NCBI GenBank assembly: GCA_024642805.1
Contig: JAHEAK010000279.1
Span: 1 to 6,910, forward strand
Origin: Kofleriaceae bacterium
GTDB taxonomy: Bacteria > Myxococcota_A > Polyangia > Haliangiales > Haliangiaceae
DNA: 6,910 nucleotides
Reading direction: 5' to 3'
In this document: piece after piece, positions 1 to 6,430 of the stretch
Position numbering within the stretch: the stretch's first letter is position 1
How the letters are laid out: each line of letters starts with the position of its first letter
Notes under the pieces: generated by a model
The model's database searches: none
What the model was told of the DNA's origin: nothing
The model's input: only the letters and a program-made list of their open reading frames with translations
Made by a program: the position numbers and the translations under genes

Positions 1-909
1 CTGCCGGGCGGCTCTGCATTCGAGTCGCAGGCGCAAGCGGCACCCTCGGCGAGCCCGGGTCAGCCAAGGGCGCGCACCACCTTCGAGCTCATGTCACCGG
101 TGCAGGAGCAACATCTGGTCGAGTCGCGATCCATGCAGGCACTGGCAGCCGCGCAGCCGGTATCGATCTATCTCAATCGCAACGGCGGCACTTTCACGCC
201 TGGCGACAACGATGCCCGCACCAATCACAGCACCTTGACCCCGCAGGCCACTGACTTTCCAGCGGCAGATTTTTCGGATGCGGATTGGAACGCTGTCTTG
301 CAGTGTGTGAAGGGCCAGTTCGATCGCTTCAACGTCGAGGTGAGCGATCAAGATCCGGGCGACCTTCCCCACTACGAAGCAGTGGTCTCGACCAGCTCGC
401 TCATTCTGGGTCAGGAAGTCGATGTTGGCGGCGTGAGTCCCTTCACGTCACAGTGCGATGTCATTCCCAACTCGGTCGTCTTCATCTTTACCGACGCGAT
501 TGCCCCGGAGCCGCAGGCCGTGTGCGAGGTGATCGCCCAGGAAGTCGCGCACTCCTTCGGTCTGGATCACGAGTTTCTGTGTGAGGATCCGATGTCCTAC
601 CTCACCGGCTGCGGCAAGAAGGCCTTCCAAGACCGAGCGGCGCCTTGCGGTGAGTACGAGGCCCGCCCCTGCTCGCAGGTAGCCAGTTACGACTGCGGAT
701 ATGCCGAGCAAAACTCGGTGGCCCTGCTCAAAGAGCGCATCGGGCTCAAGGGCGAAGGACCAAGCATGAACGAAGTGGGATCTCCCGAGCAGATCGTGGG
801 TTCGTGCGCAGCAGCCGGCTCCACAGACCGCTCATCGAGCTCGTCCTTGGCCTGCTGGTTGCTGGCGGCACTCGCGCTCATTGTTCGACCTAAGCGCGCC
901 CGCTGCTAG
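1..909 (+). CDS. Secreted matrixin-like metalloprotease homologue, 5'-truncated, with degenerate zinc motif and MYXO-CTERM-like tail
   Basis: The reading frame is open from base 1, so the true start lies upstream; the ATG at 91 is internal or at best an alternative start. Numbering from that Met, residues 149-160 read AQEVAHSFGLDH, followed by a Met-turn-like DPMSY at 166-170. This is the HExxHxxGxxH plus Met layout of matrixin/metzincin zinc proteases, but the first zinc ligand is Gln150; Glu151, His154 and His160 are kept. About ten cysteines suggest an oxidised extracytoplasmic fold. The C-terminus has GSC at 237-239, a Ser-rich linker, a hydrophobic segment at about 254-265 and a basic end (RPKRARC). 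That matches the order of MYXO-CTERM sorting tails, which are known from myxobacteria to anchor proteins at the cell surface. The fold assignment is fairly secure. Whether it is an active protease is doubtful because of Gln150. It is convergent with the next gene. Confidence 0.8.
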   Translation: MPGGSAFESQAQAAPSASPGQPRARTTFELMSPVQEQHLVESRSMQALAAAQPVSIYLNRNGGTFTPGDNDARTNHSTLTPQATDFPAADFSDADWNAVLQCVKGQFDRFNVEVSDQDPGDLPHYEAVVSTSSLILGQEVDVGGVSPFTSQCDVIPNSVVFIFTDAIAPEPQAVCEVIAQEVAHSFGLDHEFLCEDPMSYLTGCGKKAFQDRAAPCGEYEARPCSQVASYDCGYAEQNSVALLKERIGLKGEGPSMNEVGSPEQIVGSCAAAGSTDRSSSSSLACWLLAALALIVRPKRARC

Positions 910-922
910 CGCCAAAGGCAAA

Positions 923-952
923 GGACCAGGTTAGCGGCAAGCTACCTGGTCC
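923..952. terminator. Bulged hairpin between convergent genes, possible bidirectional terminator
   Basis: The left arm GGACCAGGT-T-AGC (923-935) pairs with GCTACCTGGTCC (941-952). This gives a 12-bp stem with one bulged T (932) and a 5-nt loop. It starts 13 bp after the stop of the upstream plus-strand gene and lies 48 bp beyond the stop of the minus-strand lipoprotein gene. On the minus strand the stem is followed by TTTGCCTTT, a weak U-rich tail. On the plus strand there is no T run. Terminator function is inferred from stem strength and position. Confidence 0.55.
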
Positions 953-1000
953 CGACGAGTATCTGCGATGGTGACCTGCTTGGCAGGCCTGACACCTGTA

Positions 1001-2065
1001 CTACTGGCGAGCGCCTACGAAGGTTGCGCCGATGGGCAGCTCGACACCGTTGAGGCTTGCACCTGCCTGCCATTGGCCGGCGCTAAACTGCGAGACCTTG
1101 GCAACGCTGGCATCATCGGACTTGCTGGCGGCGACTTGGGCGCTGCCTGCGGCCAGGTGAATCGAGGCCATCCCGATGGAGGACAGGCGGTCTTCGACGA
1201 CATGCGCGACCTGGCTTAGGCCCGCTTCGCACAGCCCGGTGAGCTCGGTCTCGTGACCGACGCACACAAAGGCCACGCACTTGTCTGCGACGCTGTGGGC
1301 AAGACCCTGGCAGTCGATGACCTGGCCGAGAGCTTCGCTGAGGTTGGCGACGCCCAGTTGGCTTTGCAGGGCCGCATTGAGCGCGACCACAGCAAAGTCA
1401 CCGATGGGCAGGTTGAAGCCGTGATCGCCGACGTCCATCGTGCCTTGCTCGCCGATGAAGCTGATGTTGACGGAGACATCCTCGGCCATGGTCAGCTGGT
1501 CGATGAGCTCAGGGGTATCGACGGTCTGCGAAGCGCCGTGCATCTGAAAGCGAAGTGCCGAGAGGCGATGGCGACCGATGGTGTTGCCGGCCTCGTCGAT
1601 GGTGCCGAGCTCGAGCTGGCTGATGACTTGAAACTGGGTGAGACCGGTGGCGATGTCATCGACCCATCCGGCGATTTCTTGGGTAACAGGTACACCCTCG
1701 TAGAGGTGATCGAAGACGTACTCGTTGATCCAGTTGGTGACCTGGTCCCTGAGGATGCCTGGCAAGAGGCCCAACACGGTCGAGACCACCGGCACGTTGG
1801 CGGCCTGTAGCAGGTCGACGATGGTTCCGGCAGGGTCTTCCTGCAAACCGGTGAGCGAGCCGAGAACATCGCCGGCCAGGTCGGGCAGGATCTCGCTCTG
1901 GGTCAGGTCGTAGGTGGTGGTGAGCTCATAGGTTCCAACAACGGGATCGCTGGCAACCTCGCCGCTGCCATCGGAGTTATCGAAGGCGCCATCACCGGCT
2001 CCTGGATCGGAACACGCGAGGGCAAAGAGGAGGGGGGCTACGACAAGGGCACGGTGAAAGCTCAT
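1001..2065 (-). CDS. Predicted lipoprotein of unrecognised family
   Basis: This 354-residue protein starts with a short n-region (MSFHR), a hydrophobic stretch and FALAC ending at Cys18, an acceptable lipobox. Ser19 at +2 would favour outer-membrane sorting by the E. coli rule. A low-complexity Asp/Gly/Ser linker (19-40) follows. The body is soluble, with a helical-looking 60-150 region and more strand-like segments after 165. Four cysteines cluster at 252, 263, 268 and 279 and could form two disulfides. The sequence LPIG occurs twice (219-222, 343-346), the second near the C-terminus after GQWQAG. I do not recognise a family or function. It lies 163 bp downstream of the response regulator gene on the same strand, with its own sigma-54-like promoter, so it may belong to the same regulon. 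No Shine-Dalgarno sequence precedes the ATG and no other start fits ahead of the signal peptide. Confidence 0.85.
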   Translation of the reverse strand: MSFHRALVVAPLLFALACSDPGAGDGAFDNSDGSGEVASDPVVGTYELTTTYDLTQSEILPDLAGDVLGSLTGLQEDPAGTIVDLLQAANVPVVSTVLGLLPGILRDQVTNWINEYVFDHLYEGVPVTQEIAGWVDDIATGLTQFQVISQLELGTIDEAGNTIGRHRLSALRFQMHGASQTVDTPELIDQLTMAEDVSVNISFIGEQGTMDVGDHGFNLPIGDFAVVALNAALQSQLGVANLSEALGQVIDCQGLAHSVADKCVAFVCVGHETELTGLCEAGLSQVAHVVEDRLSSIGMASIHLAAGSAQVAASKSDDASVAKVSQFSAGQWQAGASLNGVELPIGATFVGARQ

Positions 2066-2077
2066 GATGGGTGAGAT

Positions 2078-2094
2078 AGCAACCGACGTGCCGG
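2078..2094 (-). promoter_or_regulatory. Sigma-54 (-24/-12) promoter of the lipoprotein gene
   Basis: Reading the minus strand from 2094, the sequence is CCGGCACGTCGGTTGCT. Against the sigma-54 consensus YTGGCACGNNNNTTGCW it differs at one of 13 defined positions (T to C at -26). The essential GG (2092-2091) and GC (2080-2079) have the required spacing. The predicted start of transcription is about 2067, only 2 nt before the ATG at 2065. A single half-site TTGCGCA lies at 2112-2118, about 48 bp upstream; no full enhancer dyad is visible in this intergenic region. Confidence 0.7.
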
Positions 2095-2188
2095 TCTCTT
2101 ACCTCCTGTGATTGCGCAGTTAGCCTCGCCCATGCGAGGGCGGAATCAATCACTGCCCACGGAAAGGAGCGGCCTTCTCTTCCTTGGC

Positions 2189-2225
2189 GGCAGCGGAGTC
2201 TACTGTCCTCGCTGCCCTGCAGGGC
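2189..2225 (-). terminator. Inverted repeats after the response regulator gene, weak terminator candidate
   Basis: GGCAGCG (2189-2195) and CGCTGCC (2210-2216) form a perfect 7-bp inverted repeat with a 14-nt loop. It overlaps a 12-bp perfect palindrome, GCCCTGCAGGGC (2214-2225), just beyond the regulator's stop codon. On the minus strand no U-run follows, so this is not a classic intrinsic terminator. It may slow polymerase or protect the 3' end of the operon mRNA. Confidence 0.25.
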
Positions 2226-2228
2226 TCT

Positions 2229-3632
2229 TTAACTGGGCTTGCGAGGGCGCGGCAAACCGTAGGCATCGAGTCGATTGACCAGGGTGCGTCGCGAGATACC
2301 CAGGTACTCGGCGGCCTTGGTCTGGTTGCCGCCGCAGCTCTCCAGCGCCTGGGTGATGCGCTTGCGCTCGATGTCATTCATCTCTGATTGCAGAAGCTCC
2401 AGGGGGCTCGTTGCCGGTGCTTCCGGCGAGCCGACCACGTTGCCAGGCAGATGCAGCGGCAGGATTTCATCGCCCCGGCACATGGTTAGGGCCCGCTCGA
2501 TGGCATTGCGCAGCTCGCGGACGTTGCCGGGCCAGGCATAGTCGTGCAGCGCTCGGCAGGTCGCTGGTGCCAGGGTCGGCGTGGTCGCCCGGCCGAGCTC
2601 TTTGGCCGCCGATGCCAGAAATAGGTTTGCCAGCGCTTCGATCTCGCTTGGCCGTTTGCGCAAGGGTGGGATCCTGAGGACCGCGCTGTTGATCCTGAAG
2701 AAGAGATCTTTGCGAAAGAGACCGGCTTCGACATCCGCATGCAAGTCGCGGTTGGTGGCCGTGACGAAACGAACGTCGATCTGCCGGAGCTTGCGACTGC
2801 CGACCCGGGCCACGCATCGGTCTTCGAGCACTCGCAGGAGCTTGGCCTGAGTGGTCGCACTCATCTCGCCGATCTCGTCGAGAAAGAGGGTGCCGCCATT
2901 GGCAGCCTCGAACAAGCCGGGCTGATCTTGCAGGGCTCCGGTAAAGGCACCCCGCTGGTGACCGAAGAGCTCACTCTCTAGCAGCGACTCGGAAAGGGCC
3001 GCGCAGTTGACGGGGACGAAGGGCGCACGTGCGCGCCCCGAGCGCAGGTGAATCTGCCTGGCAAAGACCTCTTTACCGACTCCGGTCTCGCCGAGCAGCA
3101 GGATGCTCAAGGTGGAGGCGGCGGCTCTCTCGGCCTCGTCGTGCAGGGCGCGCATCTCCGGGCTGTGCACCACCACTGAGTTGTCCAAGGAATTGTAGCT
3201 GGCGCGAACACTGTTGCGCGAGGGCTCCGTGGCCGCTGCTGTCACTGCTGCCTGCACCAGGTGTTGATGGCGCTGCAGACGGCCTCGTACCGCTTCCAGT
3301 AGCTCGGTGCGAGTGAAGGGCTTGGTGAGGTAGTCGTCAGCTCCCATGCTCATGCCTGTGCGAACGTCGGACTTCTCGGCTCCGGCGGTCAGAAAGATGA
3401 AAGGGACCACAGCCGTCTCCGGGCGATCGCGCAGGCTCTTGAGCACGCCGTAGCCGTCGAGCTCTGGCATGCGCACGTCGCAGATGATGACGTCAGGCGG
3501 ATTCGAGATGGCGGCAATGACGCCCTCCTTGCCGTTTGCGGCACCCACGCCGGCAAAGCCCTCCGCCTCCATGAGATCGAGGATGTTCTCGCGAATGCCC
3601 TCGTCGTCTTCAATTACCAACACCCGTTTCAT
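2229..3632 (-). CDS. NtrC-family sigma-54-dependent response regulator
   Basis: This 467-residue cytoplasmic protein has the full three-domain NtrC layout. The receiver (1-120) has the acidic pair Asp9/Asp10, phospho-acceptor Asp52, Thr82 and Lys104. The AAA+ domain (about 155-385) has Walker A GETGVGKE (181-188), the sigma-54-contacting loop GAFTGA (228-233), Walker B with GGTLFLDE (246-253), sensor I TATNRD (291-296), arginine-finger region FRKDLFFRIN (306-315) and sensor II WPGNVRELRN (367-376). A Fis-type helix-turn-helix (about 433-460, GGNQTKAAEYLGISRRTLVNRL) binds DNA. The intact GAFTGA means it should remodel sigma-54 RNA polymerase. Its ATG overlaps the kinase stop by 4 bp (ATGA), with GAGGGA 6 nt upstream as a ribosome-binding site, so it is translationally coupled to its presumed partner kinase. 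Likely targets are the sigma-54-like promoters in this window. Confidence 0.96.
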   Translation of the reverse strand: MKRVLVIEDDEGIRENILDLMEAEGFAGVGAANGKEGVIAAISNPPDVIICDVRMPELDGYGVLKSLRDRPETAVVPFIFLTAGAEKSDVRTGMSMGADDYLTKPFTRTELLEAVRGRLQRHQHLVQAAVTAAATEPSRNSVRASYNSLDNSVVVHSPEMRALHDEAERAAASTLSILLLGETGVGKEVFARQIHLRSGRARAPFVPVNCAALSESLLESELFGHQRGAFTGALQDQPGLFEAANGGTLFLDEIGEMSATTQAKLLRVLEDRCVARVGSRKLRQIDVRFVTATNRDLHADVEAGLFRKDLFFRINSAVLRIPPLRKRPSEIEALANLFLASAAKELGRATTPTLAPATCRALHDYAWPGNVRELRNAIERALTMCRGDEILPLHLPGNVVGSPEAPATSPLELLQSEMNDIERKRITQALESCGGNQTKAAEYLGISRRTLVNRLDAYGLPRPRKPS

Positions 3633-5263
3633 GCGCTATCCCTCAACCCTTGTCCATCGGCACTCGGAGCCGGCACCCTGACCACGAAGGTCGAGCCCTC
3701 TCCGAGCGTGCTCTCTACTGAAATACTGCCCTGCAAGACATCCACCGAGCGCTTGACCACGGCCAGTCCCAGCCCGGTGCCCGGTGCGTCGCCCACGTTA
3801 TCGCCTCGGTGAAAGGTATCGAAGAGGCGCTCCTGGTCTTGTTCCGAGATACCAATGCCTTCGTCATGTACCGAAAACACGATGTCGCCGGCATCGCGCG
3901 TGACATCGAAGTAGATCGTGGTCTCCGGGCCCGAGTACTTGAAGGCATTCGACAAGAGGTTGTCGAGGATGTGCATGATGAGTTGCTGATCGATGAGGAG
4001 CGAGCTCAACTCGCCATCCGCCGAGTAGACGACGCGGTGCTCCTTGAACTGCAGGCGCAAGGTATCGACCAGGTCCGAGCAAAATTCGGTGAGGTCGACG
4101 GGCTGCGGATGCGCCTCCAGCTTGCCGGCTTCGACCCGCCCGATGAGCAAGACCTCGTCGAGCATCTGCTTCATGTACTTGGCGGCGTTTTGCACGCGCA
4201 AGAGGTGCGTCTGTCGCTTGTCCTCGGGCCAACGCCCGCCATACTCCTGCAAGAGTTCCGCAGAGGACAGCACCACGCTCAGGGGCGTGCGGAATTCGTG
4301 CGAGGTCATCGAGACGAAGCGACTCTTGAGTTCCGCGAGCTCCTTGTGTTTTTCCTTTTCGATGCCCAAGGAGGCGAGCGCTTGTTCCAACTCGGCGCTT
4401 GCGCGCGACAGGTCTCGAGCAGAGCGTCGCAGTCGAAGGATGATCCAGGCCGCTACGACCAGCACGGAGGCTAGGGCGAGCAGCCAGGTGAGCAGATAGG
4501 CCCTGCTGGCGGAACGCTCGGCGCTGTCGTAGTGGCGCGCATAGAGCTCGCTCAGCTTGCGAACCAGCTCTGCCGAGGGCAGGTCGAGGAGCCTCGAGAT
4601 GCTGCGGTCGACCTGTGGCTTGCGACGCATAATCACCCTGGCGTGTCGGGTTAGCAGATCGATGGCCTTGGCCTCGTCGGGGGCCAGCCAGGGATAGGCA
4701 GGGGTGGTAAGCGCGACTCGTTGCGACTCCACTTTCTCGATGAGCGAGGTCTCGCTGAACAGGTAGTAGTGCAAGACATCCGAATAGAAGCTGCTCACCC
4801 TGGCCGCCAGCTCTTGTCCTTCTGCATGTGCTGAGATGCGATCGACCAGGGCCAGAGCCTGGCCAGGAAAGAAGCGCAGGGAGTTGCGCAGGACAGCGTG
4901 GTCGAACTTGAAGGACTCGATGAGTTCTTCCTCTTGCGAAAGGACGCGCTCGTAGGCACGGACTCCCTCTCGAATCTCCGCGCGGCCCGCGCCCGAGATG
5001 AAGGCCGGTGGCTTCGAGACCTGCCGACTCTCCTGGCGAAGGGTGGCGATGCGCCGAACCAGGTCGTCGTAGTGATTTACCAAACCGGCACGCGCGGCCA
5101 AGAGATCATTGTTGAGCGAGGTGTCGGAGACTTGCAATGAGCGCAGCTCTTGCCGATAGCGTTGATCGAGGCCCGTGTCGATCGATGTCGAGAGCGAGTA
5201 CCACACCGCGAGGATGAAGGCGCCTAGCAGGGCCAGGCAGGAGATGCGCAGGGCCGAGAACAT
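3629..5263 (-). CDS. Membrane sensor histidine kinase with large helical extracytoplasmic domain (DAHL-like)
   Basis: This 544-residue protein has a membrane helix at about 7-25, an extracytoplasmic domain of about 220 residues, a second helix at about 256-277 with a basic stop (RLRR), then a short coiled-coil linker. The HisKA domain carries SHEFRTPL with phospho-acceptor His322. The ATPase domain has the N box (431-444, Asn435 and Asn439), G1 DEGIG (467-471) and G2 GTGLGL (495-500). No receiver or PAS domain is present. The sensor region looks all-helical and contains ESFKFDHAVLRNSLRFFP (about 116-133), which I associate with the DAHL family of extracytoplasmic helical ligand-binding domains; that assignment is from memory. 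The ATG follows the peroxidase stop directly (TAGATG), with no convincing ribosome-binding site, so translation probably depends on reinitiation. The neighbours suggest it phosphorylates the downstream NtrC-family regulator in response to a signal handled by the peroxidase. Confidence 0.93.
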   Translation of the reverse strand: MFSALRISCLALLGAFILAVWYSLSTSIDTGLDQRYRQELRSLQVSDTSLNNDLLAARAGLVNHYDDLVRRIATLRQESRQVSKPPAFISGAGRAEIREGVRAYERVLSQEEELIESFKFDHAVLRNSLRFFPGQALALVDRISAHAEGQELAARVSSFYSDVLHYYLFSETSLIEKVESQRVALTTPAYPWLAPDEAKAIDLLTRHARVIMRRKPQVDRSISRLLDLPSAELVRKLSELYARHYDSAERSASRAYLLTWLLALASVLVVAAWIILRLRRSARDLSRASAELEQALASLGIEKEKHKELAELKSRFVSMTSHEFRTPLSVVLSSAELLQEYGGRWPEDKRQTHLLRVQNAAKYMKQMLDEVLLIGRVEAGKLEAHPQPVDLTEFCSDLVDTLRLQFKEHRVVYSADGELSSLLIDQQLIMHILDNLLSNAFKYSGPETTIYFDVTRDAGDIVFSVHDEGIGISEQDQERLFDTFHRGDNVGDAPGTGLGLAVVKRSVDVLQGSISVESTLGEGSTFVVRVPAPSADGQGLRDSA

Positions 5264-6310
5264 CTAGGAGTGCCCTTGCTCGTCGGGGGAGCACAGCGGG
5301 CGCCCTTCGTGCTCGCCGGTCAGGCTTCGCAAGAACGCAACCAGCGCCAACACCTCCGCGTCATTGAGCTCGCGACCCAGTTGGTAGCGGCCCATGGCGA
5401 CCACGACCTCTTCGAGGCTCTCGAGGCTGCCATCGTGGAAGTACGGCGCCGTGCATGCCACGTTGCGCAGGCTCGGCACGCGAAAGACGTAACGGTGCAG
5501 CAAGTTGTGAGTGACCAGGAAGCGCCCGTAGTCGGCCTCGGTCAGTGGACCGCGCCCTTCTCGTTGTCGATCCGCGAAGTACTCACCCATCACGCCAATC
5601 TTGGCGAAGAGGTTGCCGCCGACGTTTATGCCTTGATGACAGCTGACGCACCCGAGTGACTTGAAGAGGTGATAGCCCTCATGTTGCTGAGCGTCGAGGG
5701 CTTGCGTCTGGCCGCGCAGATAGCGGTCGAAGGGTGCATTGGGAGTGACTAGCGACAACTGAAAAGCCGTGACCGCATGGCGGATGTTCTCGATGGTGAC
5801 GCCATCGGGATACACCTTGGCAAAGAGGCGCTGATACTCATCAGAGCTCTTGACGCGCCGAAGGAGCTCGCTCCACGACATGCCCATGATGTTCTTGCCG
5901 GTCAAAGGCCCGTTGACGTGATCGAGAAGAGTGACGAATTGACCGTTCCAATTGAAGCGAAAGTTGAAGGCCAGATTGAAGATGGTCCCGGTGTTGATCT
6001 GGCCATTCTGCCGGCTAGCCACGCTGGCCTTGGGCAGACCATCGGTGCCGCCTTTTCTCATGTCGTGGCAACTGAAGCAGGTCAGAGAGCCATCCACCGA
6101 CATGATGGTGTCGGCGTAGAGCTTGCGGCCGAGTTCCGTAGCCGGACCGCCAGCCATGTTCTGCGGCAGTGGCTCAAAGGGATTGTCGACGGTGGCAAAG
6201 GATGGCGAGGGGCGATAGATCGGCGCAACCTCTTCCTGTGGTCTATCGCGATCCGAAAATCGGCACGCCACGAGCGCACACGCAAGCACCAACCACCGTC
6301 CCACACCCAT
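5264..6310 (-). CDS. Diheme cytochrome c peroxidase family lipoprotein
   Basis: This 348-residue protein starts at the ATG at 6310; an in-frame ATG at 6325 adds five residues. The inner start is preferred because AGAAGGG lies just upstream and gives a normal signal (MGVGRWLVLACALVAC) with lipobox LVAC, Cys16. Two heme c sites are visible: CFSCH (78-82) and CVSCH (221-225). Family signatures follow: FRVPSLRN (276-283), TAPYFHDG (287-294) and a Met (306) in the MxRYQLG segment, which usually ligates the high-potential heme. Bacterial enzymes of this family reduce hydrogen peroxide outside the inner membrane using electrons from small cytochromes or cupredoxins; MauG-like relatives instead oxidise proteins. 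In the segment PLTGKNIMGMSW the place where relatives commonly carry a catalytic Glu before Met appears to be Ile141, so peroxidase activity is uncertain. It is the first gene of the kinase/regulator operon. Confidence 0.93.
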   Translation of the reverse strand: MGVGRWLVLACALVACRFSDRDRPQEEVAPIYRPSPSFATVDNPFEPLPQNMAGGPATELGRKLYADTIMSVDGSLTCFSCHDMRKGGTDGLPKASVASRQNGQINTGTIFNLAFNFRFNWNGQFVTLLDHVNGPLTGKNIMGMSWSELLRRVKSSDEYQRLFAKVYPDGVTIENIRHAVTAFQLSLVTPNAPFDRYLRGQTQALDAQQHEGYHLFKSLGCVSCHQGINVGGNLFAKIGVMGEYFADRQREGRGPLTEADYGRFLVTHNLLHRYVFRVPSLRNVACTAPYFHDGSLESLEEVVVAMGRYQLGRELNDAEVLALVAFLRSLTGEHEGRPLCSPDEQGHS

Positions 6311-6313
6311 ACG

Positions 6314-6320
6314 CCCTTCT
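6314..6320 (-). promoter_or_regulatory. Ribosome-binding site deciding the peroxidase start
   Basis: The minus strand reads AGAAGGG, then CGT, then the ATG at 6310. The other ATG at 6325 is preceded by GCAAGCAAGC with no Shine-Dalgarno match. With the predicted transcription start at about 6332, the 6310 start leaves a 21-22 nt leader that contains this site, whereas the 6325 start would leave only about 7 nt. The spacer here is short, so the choice is probable rather than certain. Confidence 0.5.
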
Positions 6321-6330
6321 AACATGCTTG

Positions 6331-6340
6331 CTTGCGCAAG
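6331..6340. promoter_or_regulatory. Perfect 10-bp palindrome at the predicted operon transcription start
   Basis: CTTGCGCAAG is a perfect palindrome built from the same TTGCGCAA core as the upstream dyads. It straddles the predicted +1 (about 6332) of the peroxidase operon. It may be an extra contact for the regulator, a site for autorepression or simply a relic; no function is shown. Confidence 0.35.
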
Positions 6341-6342
6341 AG

Positions 6343-6358
6343 TGCCAGGCGCGTGCCA
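6343..6358 (-). promoter_or_regulatory. Sigma-54 (-24/-12) promoter of the peroxidase-kinase-regulator operon
   Basis: On the minus strand from 6358 the sequence is TGGCACGCGCCTGGCA. It matches TGGCACGNNNNTTGCW except for G in place of T at -14. The GG (6357-6356) and GC (6345-6344) are correctly spaced. The predicted transcription start is about 6332. Two enhancer-like dyads are centred about 77 and 108 bp upstream. Since the operon encodes a sigma-54 activator, this points to autoregulation. Confidence 0.65.
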
Positions 6359-6399
6359 CTGTCTGATTTTCAGTGCATACGCGCGGCTGAATGTTTGAG

Positions 6400-6419
6400 T
6401 TGCGCAAGGCCTTGCTCAA
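6400..6419. promoter_or_regulatory. Enhancer-like dyad A (operon-proximal)
   Basis: TTGCGCA-AGGCCT-TGCTCAA fits the dyad TTGNGCA-N6-TGCNCAA exactly. Counting flanking bases, 6399-6420 is a 22-bp palindrome with a single mismatched pair (6403/6416). Its centre (6409.5) is about 77 bp upstream of the predicted operon start and 31 bp from dyad B. The proposed binder is the Fis-type helix-turn-helix of the adjacent NtrC-family regulator; this is inferred. Confidence 0.6.
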
Positions 6420-6430
6420 CGGGGGGCCAG

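Noticed and set aside
1253..1810. Long plus-strand open frame (185 codons) inside the lipoprotein gene
   Set aside because: It is antisense to a gene with a clear signal peptide and start; its product shows no recognisable domain. Long antisense frames are expected in GC-rich genes.
2101..2107. Perfect Shine-Dalgarno sequence AGGAGGT on the minus strand
   Set aside because: It is 35 nt from the lipoprotein ATG, upstream of the predicted transcription start, and no start codon lies at useful distance. Probably chance, unless another promoter makes a longer transcript.
2239..2255. TTGC-N9-GCAA inverted repeat at the 3' end of the regulator gene, possible enhancer for the downstream lipoprotein
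   Set aside because: The spacing differs from the 20-bp dyads, and the sequence is explained by the conserved C-terminal coding region.
2656..2663. TTGCGCAA inside the response regulator gene
   Set aside because: It falls in coding sequence (Leu-Arg-Lys-Arg region), has no partner half-site at the right spacing and is not near a promoter.
3809..4474. Plus-strand open frame of 221 codons antisense to the histidine kinase
   Set aside because: It lies across the conserved HisKA and ATPase coding region of the kinase and its translation matches no family; treated as a GC-bias shadow.
5777..6322. Plus-strand open frame of 181 codons antisense to the peroxidase
   Set aside because: The minus strand encodes clear heme motifs here; the plus-strand product has no recognisable features.
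6339..6348. Second TGGCAC on the minus strand followed by TTGC, considered as an alternative sigma-54 promoter
   Set aside because: Only 2 bp separate TGGCAC (6347-6342) from TTGC; sigma-54 needs 5 bp there.
6357..6375. AT-rich tract flanked by CACTG/CAGTG between the operon promoter and dyad A, considered as an IHF bending site
   Set aside because: The minus strand gives AATCAGACAGTGG, which fails the TTR part of the IHF consensus; the tract may help bending but I cannot call a site.
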